A stretch of DNA of 64,000 nucleotides from a bacterium (GTDB taxonomy: Bacteria; Actinomycetota; Acidimicrobiia; Acidimicrobiales; Ilumatobacteraceae). The DNA lies in assembly GCA_029977615.1 (NCBI GenBank), contig JAPOKO010000005.1, positions 44,041 to 108,040 on the forward strand, in the 5' to 3' direction. The notes below the pieces were generated by a model. The model made no database searches and was not told where the DNA came from. It saw only the letters and a program-made list of their open reading frames with translations. This document shows positions 26,701 through 35,422 of this stretch, piece after piece. Each line of letters begins with the position of its first letter. Position 1 is the first letter of the stretch. Made by a program: the position numbers and the translations under genes.

Positions 26701-28239
26701 ATGACCGAAGAAGTTCATCACCGAAAAGGAGGCGGCCGCGCGGCTCGCCAATCTTCGCGCAAAACATCAAACGCCCAGCGCGAGGCATATCTCACCCGCT
26801 TGATCAAGCCGTACGAGTTGGTTTCAGAAGAAGGTTTGCAAATTCTCGAAGACAACGCTGACACCATCTTGGAAGAGATTGGTGTTGAAGTTCGCGACTA
26901 CCCAAGCGCGATTGAACGGTTTAAGAACGCAGGAGCAATCGTTGACGGAACTCGCGTGCGCTTCCCGCGCGGCATGTGTCGAAGCATCATTCAGGCAAGT
27001 GCGCCACGCGTGTACACGCAACATGCACGTAATCCTGAAAACAATGTCCAGATTGGTGGCGATGCAACAGTGTTTGCCCCTAACTACGGTTCACCGTTTG
27101 TGCACGACTTGGACAATGGTCGTCGTTACGCAACCATTGCCGACTTCCAAAACTTCGTGAAGCTTGCATACATGTCGCCATACATTCACCATTCCGGTGG
27201 AACGGTGTGTGAACCCGTTGACATTCCCGTAAGCAAGCGACATCTCGACATGGTGTACGCACACATTAAGTACAGCGATAAAGGTTTCATGGGTTCGGTT
27301 ACTGCGGGTGAGCGTGCACAAGACAGTGTGAACATGGCGCGCATCGCATTTGGCGGAGACTTGCAAGATCGCACCGTTATGACCAGTTTGATCAATGCAT
27401 CGTCACCGCTGGTGTGGGACGCAACCATGTTGGAATCGGCCGAGGTATACGCACTGAACAATCAGGCATGCATCATCACGCCGTTTATCTTGGCTGGAGC
27501 AATGGCTCCATCAACTTCTTCAGGTGTCATTTCGCAAACACTTGCCGAGTCACTCGTTGGCATGGCTTTCTGTCAACTCGTGCGCCCAGGCGCTCCGGTG
27601 ATCTTCGGTTCGTTTGCTAGTTCCATGTCCATGCTCACTGGTGCTCCAACGTTTGGAACTCCAGAGCCAGCCATGGTGTTGTACACCGTTGCTGCTCTTG
27701 CGCGTCGTCTCGGCGTTCCATTCCGTTCAGGTGGTTCGCTGTGTGCATCCAAGCTTCCTGATGCACAAGCAGCCTACGAAAGTGCATCGACACTGATTCC
27801 GACGATCATGGCGGGAACCAACTTCGTGTTGCACTCTGCTGGTTGGCTAGAGGGTGGACTTGCGATTGGCTATGAGAAGTTTGTTCTCGACTGCGACCAA
27901 TTGGGCATGATGATGACCTTTGGTAAGGGTCTCGATATCACCGAGAATGGCCAGGCAATGAGTGCAATGCGCGAAAACGAACCGGGCAATCACTTCTTAG
28001 GCACAGCGCATACGTTTGCTAACTTCGAAACAGCTTTCTACCGATCAGACACTGCAGACAACAACAGCTACGAGCAGTGGGTAGATGACGGCAGTTTGGA
28101 CGCTTCACAGCGCGCCAACAGACTGTGGAAAGAACGCCTTGCCTCGTATCAACCGCCTGCATTAGACGACGCCATCGATGCAGAGTTGCAGGAATACATT
28201 GCTAAGCGCAAGGCTGTTCTGCCCGATACGTTCGGCTGA
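26701..28239 (+). CDS. MttB-family (non-pyrrolysine) corrinoid methyltransferase 2
   Basis: 512 residues with a strong AGGGGAG ribosome site. MttB barrel with LEEIGVEVRDYPSAIERFKNA early, GSVTAGERAQDSVNMARIAFGG, CIITPFILAGAMAPS and LHSAGWLEGGLAIGYEKFVLD late, and no in-frame amber. It is clearly paralogous to the 517-residue enzyme at 5670 but strongly diverged. It is encoded with the corrinoid protein and reactivator, so it is the dedicated methyl donor enzyme of this operon; glycine betaine is the likeliest substrate, with proline betaine, carnitine and butyrobetaine as alternatives. The N-terminus again carries a basic Gly/Arg-rich stretch (HHRKGGGRAARQSSRK). Confidence 0.88.
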   Translation: MTEEVHHRKGGGRAARQSSRKTSNAQREAYLTRLIKPYELVSEEGLQILEDNADTILEEIGVEVRDYPSAIERFKNAGAIVDGTRVRFPRGMCRSIIQASAPRVYTQHARNPENNVQIGGDATVFAPNYGSPFVHDLDNGRRYATIADFQNFVKLAYMSPYIHHSGGTVCEPVDIPVSKRHLDMVYAHIKYSDKGFMGSVTAGERAQDSVNMARIAFGGDLQDRTVMTSLINASSPLVWDATMLESAEVYALNNQACIITPFILAGAMAPSTSSGVISQTLAESLVGMAFCQLVRPGAPVIFGSFASSMSMLTGAPTFGTPEPAMVLYTVAALARRLGVPFRSGGSLCASKLPDAQAAYESASTLIPTIMAGTNFVLHSAGWLEGGLAIGYEKFVLDCDQLGMMMTFGKGLDITENGQAMSAMRENEPGNHFLGTAHTFANFETAFYRSDTADNNSYEQWVDDGSLDASQRANRLWKERLASYQPPALDDAIDAELQEYIAKRKAVLPDTFG

Positions 28240-28279
28240 GTTTCAACCCCCACAACATAAATCACAGTTCGGAGCAACA

Positions 28280-29164
28280 ATGAGCATCATTTCGACACTT
28301 CTCGGCAAAAGCAAGCGTGGAGGAAAAACCTCTCCAGCAGCACAGCGTCTCGTGCGCAACATGCGTTACGAACTTGTGCCGTTGAAGTCGCTTGACCAAG
28401 CAATTGCAGATCTGCCTAAAGGTGCAGCAGTGTCGGTTACGTGTTCGCCAGCAAAAGGAATTGCCACTACTCAGCAACTCTGCGAGCAACTTCTTGAGAA
28501 GGGTCACAACGTAGTTCCGCACTTCGCTGCACGCTTGGTTGAAGGACCAGAGCATGCTGCAAAGTTGGCTGCATGGGTGCGCGAAAAGGGAATTAAAGAG
28601 GTGTTCATTATCGGTGGCGATGCTGAAGTGCCGCCTCACTACCAATATGCGCTTCCATTCATGAAGGACTTCCTTGAAGCAAAGCCTGGAGTGGACACCA
28701 TTGGCTTCGGCGCGTACCCAGATGGCCATGCAACCATTAGTAAGGGTGATCTGCATAATGCCGTTATTGAAAAGGAAGCCTTGCTGAAGAGCCACGGTGT
28801 GAAGGGCCTTGCATCAACGCAAATGTGCTTCGATGCTCCGCTGATTTTGAGCTGGTTGAAGGACTTGCGTGCGGCGGGGTTCACCACGCCAATCAATCTT
28901 GGAATTCCAGGTGTCGTTGACCGTACGCGTTTGATGTCGGTAGGTGTGCGCACGGGCGTTGGCCAGTCGTTGCGTTACCTCAAGAAGAACAAGGCTTCTC
29001 TGACGCTGATGTTCGCACCAGGTGGGTACGACCCAACCAAGTTGTTGAATGACATTGCGGTAAAGGCAGATGAACTCAACGTTGCTGGCCTCCACTCGTT
29101 TACGTTTAACAGCACTGCCGATACTGCTAAGTGGGCAAATGCAATTCTGGAGCAGCAAGTATGA
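28280..29164 (+). CDS. Methylenetetrahydrofolate reductase-like protein (MetF family)
   Basis: 294 residues from ATG 28280 with GGAG five bases upstream; the open frame back to 28178 lies inside the MttB gene. MTHFR TIM-barrel features: VSVTCSPAKGI, ARLVEGPEHAAKLAAW, EVFIIGGDAE, the typical GFGAYPDGH, and ASTQMCFDAPLILSWLKDL. It would oxidise methyl-THF from the corrinoid branch to 5,10-methylene-THF, feeding FolD, or work in reverse for methionine synthesis. It is shorter than two-domain MetF proteins and overlaps the next oxidase gene by 4 bases. Confidence 0.88.
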   Translation: MSIISTLLGKSKRGGKTSPAAQRLVRNMRYELVPLKSLDQAIADLPKGAAVSVTCSPAKGIATTQQLCEQLLEKGHNVVPHFAARLVEGPEHAAKLAAWVREKGIKEVFIIGGDAEVPPHYQYALPFMKDFLEAKPGVDTIGFGAYPDGHATISKGDLHNAVIEKEALLKSHGVKGLASTQMCFDAPLILSWLKDLRAAGFTTPINLGIPGVVDRTRLMSVGVRTGVGQSLRYLKKNKASLTLMFAPGGYDPTKLLNDIAVKADELNVAGLHSFTFNSTADTAKWANAILEQQV

Positions 29165-30465
29165 GCACAACCAAAACCGATGTAGTCATCATTGGTGGAG
29201 GTGTGATGGGTGCATCTATTGCACTTGAGCTTTCACGGCATGGCCGCAAAGTTGTGGTGATTGATAAGGGTGGCGCTGCAGGCGCAGGTTCAACCAGCGC
29301 ATCGTCAGCAATCATTCGTTTTACCTATTCCAACTTCAACACCATTTTGATGGCGTGGGAAAACGCACAGCATTGGTTTAACTGGAATCAATTCGTTGGA
29401 ATCGAAGACCCAGACGGCATGGCCAAGTACATTCAGACGGGTTATTTGGTGTTCCTTACTGAGGGGTACGACGGCCTTCGTCAGCGCGAACTGTGGGACG
29501 AGTTTGGCATTCCATACGAAGTGCTGTCACCAGAAGAAGTGAAGAAGCGTTGGCCAGCCTTTGAAACGGGCAAGTTTTATCCGCCAAAGGCTATTGAAGA
29601 CCCAGCATTTGCTGATGATCCATATGACCAATTGTCGGCGTTGTTTGACCCACTCAGTGGTTTCATGGACGACCCAATGTTGGCAGCGCACAACTTGGCA
29701 CACGCTGCGAAGCATCATGGAGCCGAGTTTCTTTTCCACAAAGAAGTCACTGAAATAATCCGTGATGGCGATGTTGTTAGTGGTGTAGTTCTGAAAACAG
29801 GCGAGCGCTTTGAAGCGCCAATCGTGATCAACGCAGCAGGTCCACATGCGGCAGCAATCAATCGCATGGCTGGTGTGTACGACGAGATGAAGGTGCATCA
29901 TCGTCCATTGCGTCAGGAAGTATTTTCGCCACCTGCGCCAAAAGGCTTCCGCTTGGAAGATAATGCACCGGTTGTTGCAGACCTTGACCTTGGTCAATAC
30001 TTCCGCCCGCACATGGGTGACCTGCTCAATGTTGGTACAACAGAACCCGCTTGCGATCCCTTGCACTTCTTGGATGACGCAGATAACTGGAACGATTCTG
30101 TTTCAGTGGAGTTCTTTGAACGCGTGATGTTGCGATTAGCTCGTCGACTGCCAGATTTTGGTATTCCGCACAAGTTGCTTGGAATTGGAGCCTTATACGA
30201 CGTAACTGACGACTGGATTCCGCTGTATGACAAGTCCAGCCTTCCTGGATTCTTTATGGCCTGTGGCACGAGTGGTAATCAGTTCAAGAACGCGCCACTC
30301 GTTGGCAAGTTCATGCGCACGCTCATTGAGGCACAAGAGCAGGGAATCGACCACGACATTACGCCCGTTGAAGTCATGGGTGAATTCACTGGCATGCCGA
30401 TCAACCTCTCAGCGTTTTCTCGACTTCGCACTCAGGCGGACACCGCCGGAAACGTGATGGGTTAG
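29161..30465 (+). CDS. FAD-dependent amine oxidase/dehydrogenase, DAO family
   Basis: 434 residues from ATG 29161, overlapping the previous stop (ATGA). N-terminal VVIIGGGVMGASIALELSRHG, then SASSAIIRFTYSN (where related sarcosine oxidases have their flavin-linking region) and GIGALYDVTDDWIPLYD, CGTSGNQFKNAPLVG at the FAD-binding C-terminus. No folate domain is attached, unlike the two large dehydrogenases. Likely a sarcosine oxidase beta-like or N-methyl amino-acid dehydrogenase that completes demethylation to glycine; exact substrate unknown. Its TAG stop forms the first half of the -10 box of the next gene. Confidence 0.82.
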   Translation: MSTTKTDVVIIGGGVMGASIALELSRHGRKVVVIDKGGAAGAGSTSASSAIIRFTYSNFNTILMAWENAQHWFNWNQFVGIEDPDGMAKYIQTGYLVFLTEGYDGLRQRELWDEFGIPYEVLSPEEVKKRWPAFETGKFYPPKAIEDPAFADDPYDQLSALFDPLSGFMDDPMLAAHNLAHAAKHHGAEFLFHKEVTEIIRDGDVVSGVVLKTGERFEAPIVINAAGPHAAAINRMAGVYDEMKVHHRPLRQEVFSPPAPKGFRLEDNAPVVADLDLGQYFRPHMGDLLNVGTTEPACDPLHFLDDADNWNDSVSVEFFERVMLRLARRLPDFGIPHKLLGIGALYDVTDDWIPLYDKSSLPGFFMACGTSGNQFKNAPLVGKFMRTLIEAQEQGIDHDITPVEVMGEFTGMPINLSAFSRLRTQADTAGNVMG

Positions 30466-30468
30466 TCT
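30463..30468 (+). promoter_or_regulatory. -10 box TAGTCT for leaderless BHMT-like gene
   Basis: TAGTCT (TANNNT) ends six bases before ATG 30475 with no ribosome site. Its TAG is the stop codon of the oxidase gene, as at fdhD and corA. Confidence 0.5.
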
Positions 30469-30474
30469 CTTTCA

Positions 30475-31485
30475 ATGCAATCCTCGCTGGAGCAATTACT
30501 GCTCACAGGAAAAGTGTTGTTGGCAGACGGTGCAACTGGCACTAACTATTTCGCCATGGGTCTTACCTCGGGTGAGCCGCCGGAGTTCTGGATTACTGAT
30601 CATCCAGACCGAGTGGAGTCCTTGCATCAGCAGTTTGTTGATGCGGGCTCGGACATCATTCTCACCAACACCTTTGGCTGTAACCGTCATCGCTTGAAAT
30701 TACACAATGCGCAGTCGCGTACTTTTGAGTTGGCAAAGGGTGCCGCTCAAATCGCTCGCAAGGTTGCCGATAGAGCACCAAGGCCAGTGGTGGTGGCTGG
30801 TTCGGTTGGGCCAACGGGTGAATTGTTTGAACCACTTGGAGCACTGACCGAAGCCGAGGCAATTGATGCATTCGCGGAACAGATCGAAGGTTTAAAGGAA
30901 GGCGGAGCCGATGTCGCGTGGATTGAAACCATGTCGGCGCCCGAGGAGGCTCGCGCCGCAGCGCTTGCCGCCATCCGCGTGGGCATGCCGTATGTGTGCA
31001 CGATGTCATTTGATACTGCGGGCCGAACGATGATGGGCATTATGCCGGGAGCGCTCGAAGGTGTATTCGCGGGCATTGATCCGAAACCTCTTGCCATAGG
31101 TGCCAACTGTGGCGTCGGTGCATCCGACATTGTGGTTTCGGTTTCAGAAATGTCTGCTTTTTCCACTCCGGTGGTATCGAAAGGTAACTGCGGAGTTCCG
31201 AAGTTTGTTGGCACCACCATTACCTATTCGGGAACGCCAGATCTGATGGGCACATATGCCGAATTGGCAATTGATGCTGGTGTGCGCATAGTTGGCGGAT
31301 GCTGTGGTAACTCTCCAGAACATGTTGCGTCAATGCGTAAAGCGATTGACGGTCATACCCGTGCAAGTGCGCCAAGTGTTGAACAGATCGTGAATCAACT
31401 TGGGCCGCTCACCAATACAGTGCCGACTGAGTCAGATACCAGCACTCGCGACGCCCGGCGTCGTCGTACAAAAATCGAGGAGTAA
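30475..31485 (+). CDS. Betaine-homocysteine/homocysteine S-methyltransferase family protein
   Basis: 336 residues. Zinc ligands are present at Cys212 (GANCGVG) and Cys276/277 (GGCCGNSPEH), with LLADGATGTNYFAMG and GSDIILTNTFGCNRHRL at the start of the barrel. The family moves a methyl group from betaine, dimethylsulfoniopropionate or S-methylmethionine to homocysteine. In this island betaine is the natural donor, giving dimethylglycine plus methionine, a corrinoid-free parallel to the MttB route. The C-terminal 40 residues after the barrel end with RDARRRRTKIEE, again Arg-rich. Confidence 0.87.
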   Translation: MQSSLEQLLLTGKVLLADGATGTNYFAMGLTSGEPPEFWITDHPDRVESLHQQFVDAGSDIILTNTFGCNRHRLKLHNAQSRTFELAKGAAQIARKVADRAPRPVVVAGSVGPTGELFEPLGALTEAEAIDAFAEQIEGLKEGGADVAWIETMSAPEEARAAALAAIRVGMPYVCTMSFDTAGRTMMGIMPGALEGVFAGIDPKPLAIGANCGVGASDIVVSVSEMSAFSTPVVSKGNCGVPKFVGTTITYSGTPDLMGTYAELAIDAGVRIVGGCCGNSPEHVASMRKAIDGHTRASAPSVEQIVNQLGPLTNTVPTESDTSTRDARRRRTKIEE

Positions 31486-31487
31486 AC

Positions 31488-32609
31488 ATGTCGAGACAAC
31501 GGTTTGTCGCTCCTGGTTTTGAACCGGTAGCCAAAGTGTTTGATAAGTATCACGACGCAGAAAAACCTGGGGCTTCGTTTGCGGCTACCCACAGGGGTAA
31601 GCAAGTAGTCGATCTGTGGGGTGGCGTCCGCAGCGATGGGGCGCCGTGGGATGACGGAACGGTTTGTGTGATTGCGTCTGGCACTAAAGGTATTTGCGCC
31701 ACTGCAATCATGATGCTGGTTGAACGTGGGTTGCTGAACTTGGAGGCGCCGATTGAAAGCGTGTGGCCAGAGTTCGCTGAAGGCGGCAAAGGGCAGGTAA
31801 CAGTTGGCGACTCGCTTGCACACGTTGCTGGAGTACCTGGCTTAGAGCGTTCAATCAGTGTCGAAGAAATTTCTGACCCGATACTGATGGCGCAATATGT
31901 TGCAGCTCAACATCCAATTACACCACTTGGTATTCCCTCGTATCACGCCATGACATACGGTTGGATTGCCAGCGAGTTGTTGCGCCGAGTAGATGGCAGA
32001 AGTATTGGAACGTTTGTACGGGAAGAAATAGCTTCGCCATTGCAACTTGATTTACATATTGGCGCGCCAGATTCGGTGTTGCCAAGAATCTGCGAAACAA
32101 CACGTGCTGCAAATTACAACTACTCGGCAATGGCGGGAGACGACGTGGACCCTCGCTTGCAATATGTGTACGGAATGATTCCTGCCGAACGCGGAACGTC
32201 AATGTTCGCTAAGTCGGAGCTTCCGGGCGGCGGTGGAATTGCGAGCGCATATGCCATGTCGCGGTTATATGCCATGTTGGTGAATGGTGGAGAGCTCGAT
32301 GGTGTGCGTCTATTGAAGCCCGAAACCATAGAGATTGCTCGTCGACAGCGTTCAGTGGGCAACGATCCATTGTCAGGTCGACTGCTTCGATTTGGAGTCG
32401 GGTTCGAGCTAAACCCCAATCCTTCGCGGCTTGGAATGGACCAGTGGGCGTTTGGTCATACGGGGGCTGGCGGATCGACGCATGGCGCATGGCCAAGTAT
32501 GCATGGCAGTTTTTCGTATGCGATGCGCGAATTTCAGTCTGAAAACGCAGACAGTCGTGGAATCGAACTTCTTGACGTGCTCGATGAATGCATGTCAAAA
32601 GCCCAATAA
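31488..32609 (+). CDS. Beta-lactamase-fold serine hydrolase (class C-like/esterase)
   Basis: 373 residues with GAGGAG before the ATG, two bases after the BHMT stop. The active-site S-x-x-K is SGTK (Ser64, Lys67), the Tyr motif is around YHAMTYG, and the third box is FGHTGAGGSTHG. No signal peptide, so it is cytoplasmic and more likely an esterase, amidase or peptidase (EstB-like) than an antibiotic resistance enzyme. Its place at the end of the demethylation operon could mean it releases betaine or carnitine from an ester such as an acylcarnitine or choline ester; this is conjecture. It converges on caiD. Confidence 0.85.
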   Translation: MSRQRFVAPGFEPVAKVFDKYHDAEKPGASFAATHRGKQVVDLWGGVRSDGAPWDDGTVCVIASGTKGICATAIMMLVERGLLNLEAPIESVWPEFAEGGKGQVTVGDSLAHVAGVPGLERSISVEEISDPILMAQYVAAQHPITPLGIPSYHAMTYGWIASELLRRVDGRSIGTFVREEIASPLQLDLHIGAPDSVLPRICETTRAANYNYSAMAGDDVDPRLQYVYGMIPAERGTSMFAKSELPGGGGIASAYAMSRLYAMLVNGGELDGVRLLKPETIEIARRQRSVGNDPLSGRLLRFGVGFELNPNPSRLGMDQWAFGHTGAGGSTHGAWPSMHGSFSYAMREFQSENADSRGIELLDVLDECMSKAQ

Positions 32610-32624
32610 ACAGAGAAGTAAGGG

Positions 32625-33401
32625 TTACTTGCCCTTCCAAACTGGGTCGCGCTTTTCGGCAAAAGCATTTGGGCCTTCAATCGCATCTTCCGAATTGATT
32701 GCCTTGATGTAGGCCTCGTTTTTGCGCATAACTTCGTAGCTATCTGCAATATTCAAGTCTTCGGTAACGCGCATGATGTCAAGTACTGCAGCAACGCTGA
32801 GTGGGGCAGACAAGCAAATCTCTGCAGCCAGTGCTCTAGCGGTACCCATCAATTCGGCACCTGGTGCAATTTTGTTCACGATGCCCCAACTCATTGCTTC
32901 CTCGGCAGTTAAACGACGACCGCCGAAGATGATTTCATTGGCTAACTGACGTGGCAGTAGTCGTGGTAAGCGAATAGCACCTGCATCGGGAAGTACGCCG
33001 ACACGTGTTTCGGGAAGAAAGAATTGTGCATGGTCTGCAGCAACAATGAAGTCTGCAGACATGGCAATTTCAAATCCGCCACCAACAGCCATTCCGTTAA
33101 CGGCGACGATGATTGGTTTCGTTCTGTTTGGCAATTCGGGAAATCCACCGAAACCACCCGCACCGTAATCCGATTCAAATGACTCGCCATCTGCGGCACT
33201 ACCCAAGTCCCATCCTGCTGAAAAGAACCTTTCTCCGCCTCCGGTAAGAATTGCAACGCGTTGCACTGGGTCTGCCATGAAGGAAACAAATGCTTTGCTT
33301 AATTCGCGGCTAGTAGCAGCGTCAATGGCGTTTGCCTTCGGGCGGTCAAGAGTGATCTCAAGCACTTTGCCATCAAGTGAAGTGGTGGTGTGAACGGACA
33401 T
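32625..33401 (-). CDS. caiD: Crotonobetainyl-CoA hydratase CaiD-like
   Basis: 258 residues, enoyl-CoA hydratase fold. From memory, the start (VLEITLDRPKANAIDAATS) and the end (SEDAIEGPNAFAEKRDPVW) are almost the same as in E. coli CaiD, as are FFSAGWDL and VNGMAVGGGFEIAMSADFIV, which shape the oxyanion hole. CaiD hydrates crotonobetainyl-CoA to L-carnitinyl-CoA. It is the last gene of the minus-strand carnitine operon, four bases from the synthetase. CaiB and CaiE are absent, so CoA handling differs from the enterobacterial pathway. AGGAG precedes the ATG. Confidence 0.9.
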   Translation of the reverse strand: MSVHTTTSLDGKVLEITLDRPKANAIDAATSRELSKAFVSFMADPVQRVAILTGGGERFFSAGWDLGSAADGESFESDYGAGGFGGFPELPNRTKPIIVAVNGMAVGGGFEIAMSADFIVAADHAQFFLPETRVGVLPDAGAIRLPRLLPRQLANEIIFGGRRLTAEEAMSWGIVNKIAPGAELMGTARALAAEICLSAPLSVAAVLDIMRVTEDLNIADSYEVMRKNEAYIKAINSEDAIEGPNAFAEKRDPVWKGK

Positions 33402-33404
33402 CGG

Positions 33405-35414
33405 CTATTTCTCCTTGATGATTAGTGCATCTACAGCAACTGAAGACGTGGTGGTAACAAGCACTGGGTTCAGCTCAACCTCTGCAAGGTTGGATTTAAC
33501 AACATGTTGTTGCAGCGTGAGTATTGCTCTTACAAGTGAGTCAATGTTGGCGGCAGGCTTTCCGCGATAGCCATTCAGAATCGGAGCGATGCGCAACTTC
33601 TGCAATGCACTGTGTATGTCTTGTGCGGTCGCAGGAGCTAAAACGCACTGTGTGTCTTTCCAGATTTCGGTAAGAACTCCGCCCGCGCCAACCGTGATGA
33701 GCCAACCCAGTGGGGCGGACCGACGGATACTTACGAGCACTTCGGCAACGATTCCGGTGACGGTCTGTTCAACCAAAAACTCGGTGATTTCAGACGGCAT
33801 TGCGTTCAGCGCGGCAGTGAGTTGTTCGGCGTCGCGCAAGCCAACGGCGACAGCACCTGCTTCGCTCTTATGGGCTAGCCCAAGACCTTTCAGTGTGATG
33901 GGGAAGCCAATGCGCTGAGACTCTGAAACCACTGAATTACGGGAGCAGCGAGCACCCTGCGGAACGGGAACACCCCATGAAGCGAGCATGGATTTGCTGT
34001 CTGCTTCGTCAACCAGGGCTGTATCCCCTGGCGCTGTAACAGGAGCAGGAAGCCCGATAGGGGCGTGGGTTCCCAGCCATGCGGCGCGGTCGAGGGCAAC
34101 CAGGGTTTCGCGTAATCCCTGAGCGGCATTCAGACCAAGCGACATAATGGAGTTGCGCATGCTCTCCGAAAAATTTTCGGACATAGTTGCCACGCATATT
34201 GCGCGTCGACCCGTTGTTTGTGCCGCTGCAGCAAATGCCTCGGCAGCAACTAGCCAACTACTTGAGTCTTGGTCTTCGCGAGGTGGGGCATCGAGCAGTA
34301 ACAACGTTGCGTCGTGGTCGCCACGCATGGTTTCACTAAATGTTGCGGTCATGGCTGGCTTATCGCCCCACATAAACGTGTGATAGTCGAATGGGTTAGC
34401 AACATGCACAAGTTCGGTGAGTGTTGCCTCAATGCGTGCGGTTTGCTCTGCGGGAAATGGCTCAAACTTTAAGTTCGTAAACTCTGACATGTCGGCAATA
34501 AGTGATGCTTCGCCACCAGAACATGACAGCGATGCGAGACGGTAGCCGCTCAGTACGCCACCGTTATCAAGCATCTTTAATGTTTCAATCAGCTCTGTTG
34601 GTGTCTCCACAGTCGCAACTGCGCAACGCTCAAACAGCGCTGCATAAGCCTGACGGTTACCTGCAAGCGAAGCGGTGTGCGAAGCAGCAATGAGTGCTCC
34701 TGCTTCAGACTTACCGGTTTGCAATGCAACGATGCGCTTGCCTTTGTTATATGCCAATTGCGCAAGTTGAGCGAAACGGATTGGCTCGCGTACCGCTTCA
34801 ATGAACATGCCAATTGCTGTCACGCGGTCGTCATCAATAAATGACTGCAGTGCATCCTCAACACCACCACCTGCTTGGTTTCCTACAGTGACCATGTACG
34901 CCATGTTCAACCCGCGTTGCTGCATGGTGAGGTTGATTCCTACGTTGCCACTTTGTGAAATGATTCCAACACCGTTTTTCACGGGAAGGCAACCATGTTC
35001 ATCTGGCCACAGCGCAATACCGTCTAATGCATTGATGTATCCGTAACAGTTCGGCCCAAGAATAGGTAGTTCACCAGCACGACGAACAAGTTCGGATTGC
35101 AGTTCAATATCGCCTGACTCTGCGAAACCAGAGGCGTAACACACTGCGCCGCCAGCCCCCATGGCGCTGAGTTGCGAAATGGCATCAAGGGTGAGATGAC
35201 GATTTACCGCAACGAATGCAGCGTCTGGTACGCCGGGCAAATCAGCTAATGATGGAAAGCAGGTAACGCCATGCATCTCCTTCTTAGTGGGATGCACTGG
35301 CCAAATCCTGCCTGTGTATCCCAACTTCTGGCATTGTTCGACCACGCGTGCAGCAGGGGCGCCGCCAATAACAGCAATACTGCGTGGGTTGAGCAAGCGT
35401 GAGAGATCGGGCAT
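33405..35414 (-). CDS. ADP-forming acyl-CoA synthetase (acetyl-CoA synthetase/ATP-grasp fusion)
   Basis: 669 residues from ATG 35414, just past the stop of the acyl-CoA dehydrogenase; the open frame to 35492 overlaps that gene and is disfavoured. A CoA-binding Rossmann domain (LLNPRSIAVIGG), a succinyl-CoA-ligase-like domain (IISQSGNVGINL; AASHTASLAGN with the phospho-His) and a C-terminal ATP-grasp domain (GFPITLKGLGLAHKSEAGAVAVGL; AEVELNPVLV). It makes acyl-CoA at the cost of ATP to ADP. In this operon it probably activates gamma-butyrobetaine, crotonobetaine or carnitine, replacing AMP-forming CaiC and CoA-transferase CaiB. Confidence 0.88.
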   Translation of the reverse strand: MPDLSRLLNPRSIAVIGGAPAARVVEQCQKLGYTGRIWPVHPTKKEMHGVTCFPSLADLPGVPDAAFVAVNRHLTLDAISQLSAMGAGGAVCYASGFAESGDIELQSELVRRAGELPILGPNCYGYINALDGIALWPDEHGCLPVKNGVGIISQSGNVGINLTMQQRGLNMAYMVTVGNQAGGGVEDALQSFIDDDRVTAIGMFIEAVREPIRFAQLAQLAYNKGKRIVALQTGKSEAGALIAASHTASLAGNRQAYAALFERCAVATVETPTELIETLKMLDNGGVLSGYRLASLSCSGGEASLIADMSEFTNLKFEPFPAEQTARIEATLTELVHVANPFDYHTFMWGDKPAMTATFSETMRGDHDATLLLLDAPPREDQDSSSWLVAAEAFAAAAQTTGRRAICVATMSENFSESMRNSIMSLGLNAAQGLRETLVALDRAAWLGTHAPIGLPAPVTAPGDTALVDEADSKSMLASWGVPVPQGARCSRNSVVSESQRIGFPITLKGLGLAHKSEAGAVAVGLRDAEQLTAALNAMPSEITEFLVEQTVTGIVAEVLVSIRRSAPLGWLITVGAGGVLTEIWKDTQCVLAPATAQDIHSALQKLRIAPILNGYRGKPAANIDSLVRAILTLQQHVVKSNLAEVELNPVLVTTTSSVAVDALIIKEK

Positions 35415-35422
35415 TGGTGAAA

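Noticed and set aside
29131..29160. Upstream ATG 29131 for the DAO oxidase
   Set aside because: It lies within the MetF gene; ATG 29161 gives a standard four-base overlap and starts just before the FAD-binding strand.
26701..29164. Microcompartment shell genes that would explain the basic tails
   Set aside because: No BMC shell-type small proteins occur in the island, and the tails are polybasic rather than amphipathic targeting helices.
31488..32609. Antibiotic-resistance beta-lactamase
   Set aside because: No signal peptide and the motifs fit cytoplasmic esterase-type members; it sits in a catabolic operon.
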